Of a DNA stretch of 17,304 nucleotides, positions 14,717 to 17,304 are shown one piece after another. The position numbers were made by a program, and so were the translations under genes. Below the pieces are notes generated by a model. That model was given only the letters and a program-made list of their open reading frames with translations. It did no database searches and was not told the DNA's origin. This stretch comes from Microcella sp. Lineage in GTDB: Bacteria; Actinomycetota; Actinomycetes; Actinomycetales; Microbacteriaceae. The stretch covers positions 1 through 17,304 of the forward strand of contig JAIWOM010000005.1 of assembly GCA_020216895.1 (NCBI GenBank). The letters are read 5' to 3'. Positions within the stretch are counted from its first letter, which is position 1. Each line of letters opens with the position of its first letter.

Positions 14717-16345
14717 TCAGTCCTTCTTCTCCTGGTCCTCCGGGTAGCCCACGTACAGGTCCTCCTTCTGGAAGCCCGGCATGCGGCGCGCCGGTACGAT
14801 CGCGAGCGCGGCGAGGCCCCCCAGCACGAGCATCGTGGTGCGCAGGGCGTCGAGGCGCGACTGCGTGAACTCCTCGACCGCCACCGCGATCTGCTCGTCG
14901 GTCGCGTCGGTGCGATCGGTGAACAGCTGCTCGAGCTGCGCGTTGGTGAAGAAGTTGGTGTTGTCGAAGTTCAGCTGCTCGATGATCTCGGGAGTGAATG
15001 TCTCCGACTCGTTCGCCGCGGCGTAGGCGCTCGAGGTGAGCAGCCCGACCGCGAACGCGGAGGCGACGGCGATGCCCGCGCTGCCCGACAGGTTGTGGGT
15101 GAGGCCGCGGATCGCGCCGACGTCGCCGGCGTTCTCCTTCGGCGCCGAGGTCAGCAGCGCGTTGAACACGAGCGCGACCACGCAGCCCTGCGCGAGACCC
15201 AGCACGACGAGGCCGATCACGACCGAGAGCTGGCCCCAGTCGTTCGCGATCGTGAATGACAGCCACACGAGCGCGATCGTCACGACGGTCATGCTCACGC
15301 TGGCGATGGTGCGTGGGGCGAACCGCCCGTAGAGCCGCGCCACGAGGGTGTTCGCGATGAAGATCGAGATCGTGTACGGGATGACCGCGAGCGACACCTG
15401 GATGCCCACGAAGCCCTGCACGACCTGCATGTAGAGCGGCATCAGGAACGACACCGCGGTGCCGACGAAGAGCATGAGCCCCATGACGGTCACCGTCGCG
15501 CGCTCGCTACGGTCGCGCACGATGTCGAGGTTGACCAGCGGCACCTTCTGCTCGTCCATGCGCTTCCGGGTGCGGGCGAGGAAGAGCTGGGCGAAGATCA
15601 CCGCCGCCACGAACAGCAGCGGCACCACCGAGAACGATCCGATCGCGATCGGCGCGTTCGAGGTCGCGGTGATGAGGCCCCAGTCGTTCATGACGCTCAG
15701 GCCGAGGCTGATCAGGATGATCGCGATGGCCGCGAGCACGCCGCCCGTCCAGTCGACGATGAGATTCTTCTGCGGCGGCACCGGCTTCAGCAGGAAGCTG
15801 GCGGCGAAGTTGAGCAGGCCGATCGACGCGACGAGCACGAACGACCAGCGCCAGCCGATCGTCGAGGCGAACTGGCCGGCGATCAGCAGCGAGACCACCT
15901 GGGCGAGCGGGATGCTCGCGGCGAAGTAGCCGATCGCCGCGGCCTGCTGCTTGCCCTGGAAGCTCGCCGCGATGATGATCGTCAGCGCCGGCAGCGTGAT
16001 CGCGTTCGAGGCGCCGGTGATCGACTGGGCGACGAACAGCACGGAGCCGTCCTGCGCCGTCGCGATTAACAGGGCCGCAAGGGCGGGGATGATCACGCCG
16101 ATGCGGAACGCCAGCAGGGGACCGATCTTCGAGGTGATCTTGGCGCCGAGCAGCAGGAACGCGGAGACGGCGAAGGTGCTCGCCGTGTTCGCCAGACCGA
16201 CCGTGGTCGGCGAGATGCCGAGGTCTTCGGTGATGCCGGTGATCGAGACGTTCCAGGCATTGAACGCCAGCTGCACCTGCGCCAGCATGACGACGAACAG
16301 CGGCATCCACGAGCTGCGCGTCTCGACGGCGGATCCTGCGGACAT
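14717..16345 (-). CDS. MFS exporter, 14-TM DHA2-like
   Basis: A 542-aa major facilitator protein with about 14 hydrophobic segments, resembling the EmrB/QacA (DHA2) drug exporters. After a short polar start, TM1 contains MLAQVQLAFNAWNVSITGITEDLGIS, the position where DHA2 proteins typically carry a D-x-T-I-V-N-V-A-L motif; here the acidic residue is missing and Asn is found instead. GFVGIQVSLAVIPYTIS and a late helix with GAIRGLTHNLSGSAGIAVASAF match the family layout. A 60-residue acidic loop (ESETFTPEIIEQL to AVAVEEFTQSRLDALRT) precedes the last TM and likely faces outside. The ATG at 16345 has GGAGG 10 nt upstream. The substrate is unknown; no regulator gene is adjacent. Confidence 0.85.
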   Translation of the reverse strand: MSAGSAVETRSSWMPLFVVMLAQVQLAFNAWNVSITGITEDLGISPTTVGLANTASTFAVSAFLLLGAKITSKIGPLLAFRIGVIIPALAALLIATAQDGSVLFVAQSITGASNAITLPALTIIIAASFQGKQQAAAIGYFAASIPLAQVVSLLIAGQFASTIGWRWSFVLVASIGLLNFAASFLLKPVPPQKNLIVDWTGGVLAAIAIILISLGLSVMNDWGLITATSNAPIAIGSFSVVPLLFVAAVIFAQLFLARTRKRMDEQKVPLVNLDIVRDRSERATVTVMGLMLFVGTAVSFLMPLYMQVVQGFVGIQVSLAVIPYTISIFIANTLVARLYGRFAPRTIASVSMTVVTIALVWLSFTIANDWGQLSVVIGLVVLGLAQGCVVALVFNALLTSAPKENAGDVGAIRGLTHNLSGSAGIAVASAFAVGLLTSSAYAAANESETFTPEIIEQLNFDNTNFFTNAQLEQLFTDRTDATDEQIAVAVEEFTQSRLDALRTTMLVLGGLAALAIVPARRMPGFQKEDLYVGYPEDQEKKD

Positions 16346-16469
16346 GGGGGTGGCCTCCGGTGGTCACGGCTCACGGATGCAAGCGCTCTCGGCGCAATCC
16401 TGCACCACCCGCGCGGCAATAGCGAGAGCCGTTCGGCCCTGTACGACGCCGGAGGTCAGATAAGGAATG
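16346..16469. other. Non-coding gap upstream of the MFS gene
   Basis: This 124-bp stretch must hold the minus-strand promoter of the MFS gene. CAGGAT followed by TGCG (minus strand, about 16398-16403) is a possible -10, with TTGCCG 15 nt upstream as a -35. Both are weak. No gene is supported; an open frame crossing this region also runs through the tRNA and is not credible. Confidence 0.35.
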
Positions 16470-16496
16470 TGGCGGAGGATGGGGGATTCGAACCCC
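16470..16496 (-). repeat. Duplicated 3' end of tRNA-Ser (27-nt direct repeat)
   Basis: Bases 16470-16496 are identical to 16536-16562, which form the CCA end, the discriminator base, the acceptor 3' strand and most of the T arm of tRNA-Ser. The copies start 66 bp apart in the same orientation. In the extra copy the outermost T-stem pair becomes C-C, and no 5' acceptor strand is present, so it is not a working tRNA. A tRNA 3'-end repeat is the usual footprint of an integrase attachment site, though simple tandem duplication is also possible. Confidence 0.85.
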
Positions 16497-16535
16497 GCCC
16501 GTGAGTGCTGTGCGAGCACCTCGCGCGGGGGTTGG

Positions 16536-16623
16536 TGGCGGAGGATGGGGGATTCGAACCCCCGAGGGCTTGCACCCAACACGCTTTCCAAGCGTGCGCC
16601 ATAGGCCACTAGGCGAATCCTCC
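16536..16623 (-). tRNA. tRNA-Ser (anticodon GGA)
   Basis: On the minus strand the acceptor strands GGAGGAT and ATCCTCC pair over 7 bp, and the 3' end GCCA is encoded. The D stem is 3 bp (GCC/GGC), as usual for serine tRNAs. The anticodon arm is CACGC-TTGGAAA-GCGTG with anticodon GGA (reads UCC/UCU). A long class II variable arm follows, then a T arm of GGGGG-TTCGAAT-CCCCC. The total of 88 nt with CCA fits tRNA-Ser. Its 5' end faces the ffs promoter, so the two RNA genes are divergent. Confidence 0.97.
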
Positions 16624-16645
16624 AGGCGGTCGCGGCGCTCGCGCG

Positions 16646-16674
16646 TCGCAACCCCGTCAGCCTACCCGTAAACT
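16646..16674 (+). promoter_or_regulatory. Promoter of the SRP RNA gene
   Basis: TAAACT at 16669-16674 is a good -10 box, with TCGCAA at 16646-16651 as a -35 at 17-bp spacing. The predicted start, about 7 nt after the -10, falls at the G where the SRP RNA terminal stem begins (16681). This agreement supports the call. Confidence 0.65.
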
Positions 16675-16680
16675 AGAGGC

Positions 16681-16777
16681 GGCTCCTCGCGTGGCGCCAT
16701 CCAGGCCAACTCCCCCAGGGCGGAAACGCAGCAAGGGTAACCGGGCTCTGGCGGGTGCGCGAGGGGTCCTTTTCTTT
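16681..16777 (+). ncRNA. ffs: Signal recognition particle RNA (4.5S, small bacterial type)
   Basis: The RNA partner of Ffh for co-translational membrane targeting. The conserved Ffh-binding domain is visible as CCCCCAGGGCGG, AACGCAGCAAGGG and TAACCGGGCTCTGG around 16711-16750, folding back on itself around a GGAA-type loop. The ends pair as a long stem: GGCTCCTCGCG (16681-16691) with CGCGAGGGGTCC (16758-16769). A run TTTTCTTT (16770-16777) follows as the terminator, giving about 90-97 nt, the usual size for the small form without Alu domain. The exact 3' end is approximate. It lies between tRNA-Ser and pta. Confidence 0.93.
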
Positions 16778-16843
16778 GGGGTCTCCGGATGCTGCGCCGC
16801 AGCTCGGGGACCATCGACCCTGGGCGCCCGCAAGCCGTCGCCG

Positions 16844-16849
16844 TAGGCT
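16844..16849 (+). promoter_or_regulatory. Candidate -10 box for leaderless pta mRNA
   Basis: TAGGCT ends 7 nt before the pta ATG (16857), the spacing expected for transcription starting at the A of the start codon. No Shine-Dalgarno sits at normal distance (only AGG within the box itself). No clear -35 is seen. Confidence 0.4.
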
Positions 16850-16856
16850 GGGCGCA

Positions 16857-17304
16857 ATGTCGCGCAGCATCTACGTCACGTCCGCCGAGGGCAACTCGGG
16901 CAAGTCCACCGTCGCCCTCGGTCTCGTCGACTCGCTCAGCCACCGGGTCCGCCGGGTCGGCGTGTTCCGCCCGGTCGCCCGGTCGCGCGATGAGCAGGAC
17001 TACGTGCTGGAGGTGCTGCTCGCCCACGACGGCGTCGACCTGACGTACGAGGAGTGCGTGGGCGTCGGCTACGACGACGTGCACGCCGACCCGGAAGCGG
17101 CGCTCGCCGTGATCGTCGAGCGGTTCCACGCGGTCGCGCAGCGCAGCGACGCGGTCGTCATCGTCGGCAGCGACTACACGGATGTCTCCAGCCCGACCGA
17201 GCTCTCGTTCAACGCCCGTATCGCGGCCAACCTGGGCGCGCCGGTGCTGCTCGTGCTCGGCGGGCGCGAGAGCGGCGCGACCGGCGGGCGCGGGCTCGCC
17301 GAGT
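16857..17304 (+). CDS. pta: Phosphate acetyltransferase, N-terminal 149 residues (3' truncated by window edge)
   Basis: Pta interconverts acetyl-CoA and acetyl phosphate in the cytoplasm, usually with acetate kinase. The start MSRSIYVTSAEGNSGKSTVA matches the N-terminus of long-form Pta proteins, which begin with a P-loop NTPase-like domain; the P-loop is AEGNSGKST (residues 10-18). The later segments DAVVIVGSDYTD and ARIAANLGAPVLLVLGG fit the same domain. The catalytic C-terminal PTA_PTB domain lies beyond the window, so function rests on the regulatory N-terminal domain. The start has no ribosome-binding site, and TAGGCT lies 7 nt upstream, suggesting a leaderless mRNA. Acetate kinase (ackA) would be expected just downstream. 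Confidence 0.9.
   Translation, partial: MSRSIYVTSAEGNSGKSTVALGLVDSLSHRVRRVGVFRPVARSRDEQDYVLEVLLAHDGVDLTYEECVGVGYDDVHADPEAALAVIVERFHAVAQRSDAVVIVGSDYTDVSSPTELSFNARIAANLGAPVLLVLGGRESGATGGRGLAE

Noticed and set aside
16364..16651. 95-codon minus-strand frame with repeated ESPILRH peptides
   Set aside because: The peptide repeat is simply the translated tRNA-Ser 3' end and its duplicate; the frame runs through the tRNA gene.

Overview
The window is high-GC DNA with dense, short-spaced genes and strong G/C-ending codon bias. Gene content (ChvE-type sugar transporter beside arabinose genes, a PLD-type cardiolipin synthase next to an AI-2E-family protein, small 4.5S-type SRP RNA, P-loop phosphate acetyltransferase) and -10 boxes of the TAnnnT kind sitting 6-7 nt before start codons point to an actinobacterium, plausibly Microbacteriaceae. 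The species cannot be named from this sequence.

Region 1 (1-5996, + strand) is an L-arabinose module. It holds the end of L-ribulokinase (araB), L-arabinose isomerase (araA, overlapping araB by 4 bp), then a complete ABC monosaccharide importer: lipoprotein binding protein (chvE-like), double ATPase (mmsA/gguA-like) and permease (mmsB/gguB-like). A perfect-palindrome intrinsic terminator ends it. Two GC-rich hairpins flank the binding-protein gene and probably set its expression level relative to its neighbours. Import followed by isomerisation and phosphorylation of arabinose is the likely joint function; araD, the regulator and the operon promoter lie outside the window.

Region 2 (6009-8598, + strand) holds a Bcr/CflA-type drug efflux MFS protein, whose ribosome-binding site abuts the terminator T-tract, and a saccharopine-dehydrogenase-family oxidoreductase that looks leaderless and has an 18-bp inverted repeat over its -10 box.

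Region 3 (8609-13002, - strand) reads, in transcription order, AI-2E-family transporter, cardiolipin synthase (overlapping translation signals suggest coupling) and an SLC13-family permease with two TrkA-C domains. The cardiolipin synthase has Ala in place of Asp in its first HKD motif.

Region 4 (13003-16345) has leucyl aminopeptidase (pepA, + strand) and a 14-TM DHA2-like MFS exporter (- strand), converging on a shared 18-bp hairpin.

Region 5 (16346-17304) holds tRNA-Ser(GGA) (- strand) with a 27-nt direct repeat of its own 3' end only 66 bp away, the divergent SRP RNA gene (ffs) with promoter and T-rich terminator, and the start of phosphate acetyltransferase (pta), also apparently leaderless.

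Most of the window is ordinary chromosomal metabolism and transport. I see no defence system, CRISPR array, integrase, transposase or biosynthetic cluster. The items most worth a second look are the tRNA-Ser 3'-end duplication, the altered HKD motif and the operator-like repeat before the dehydrogenase gene.
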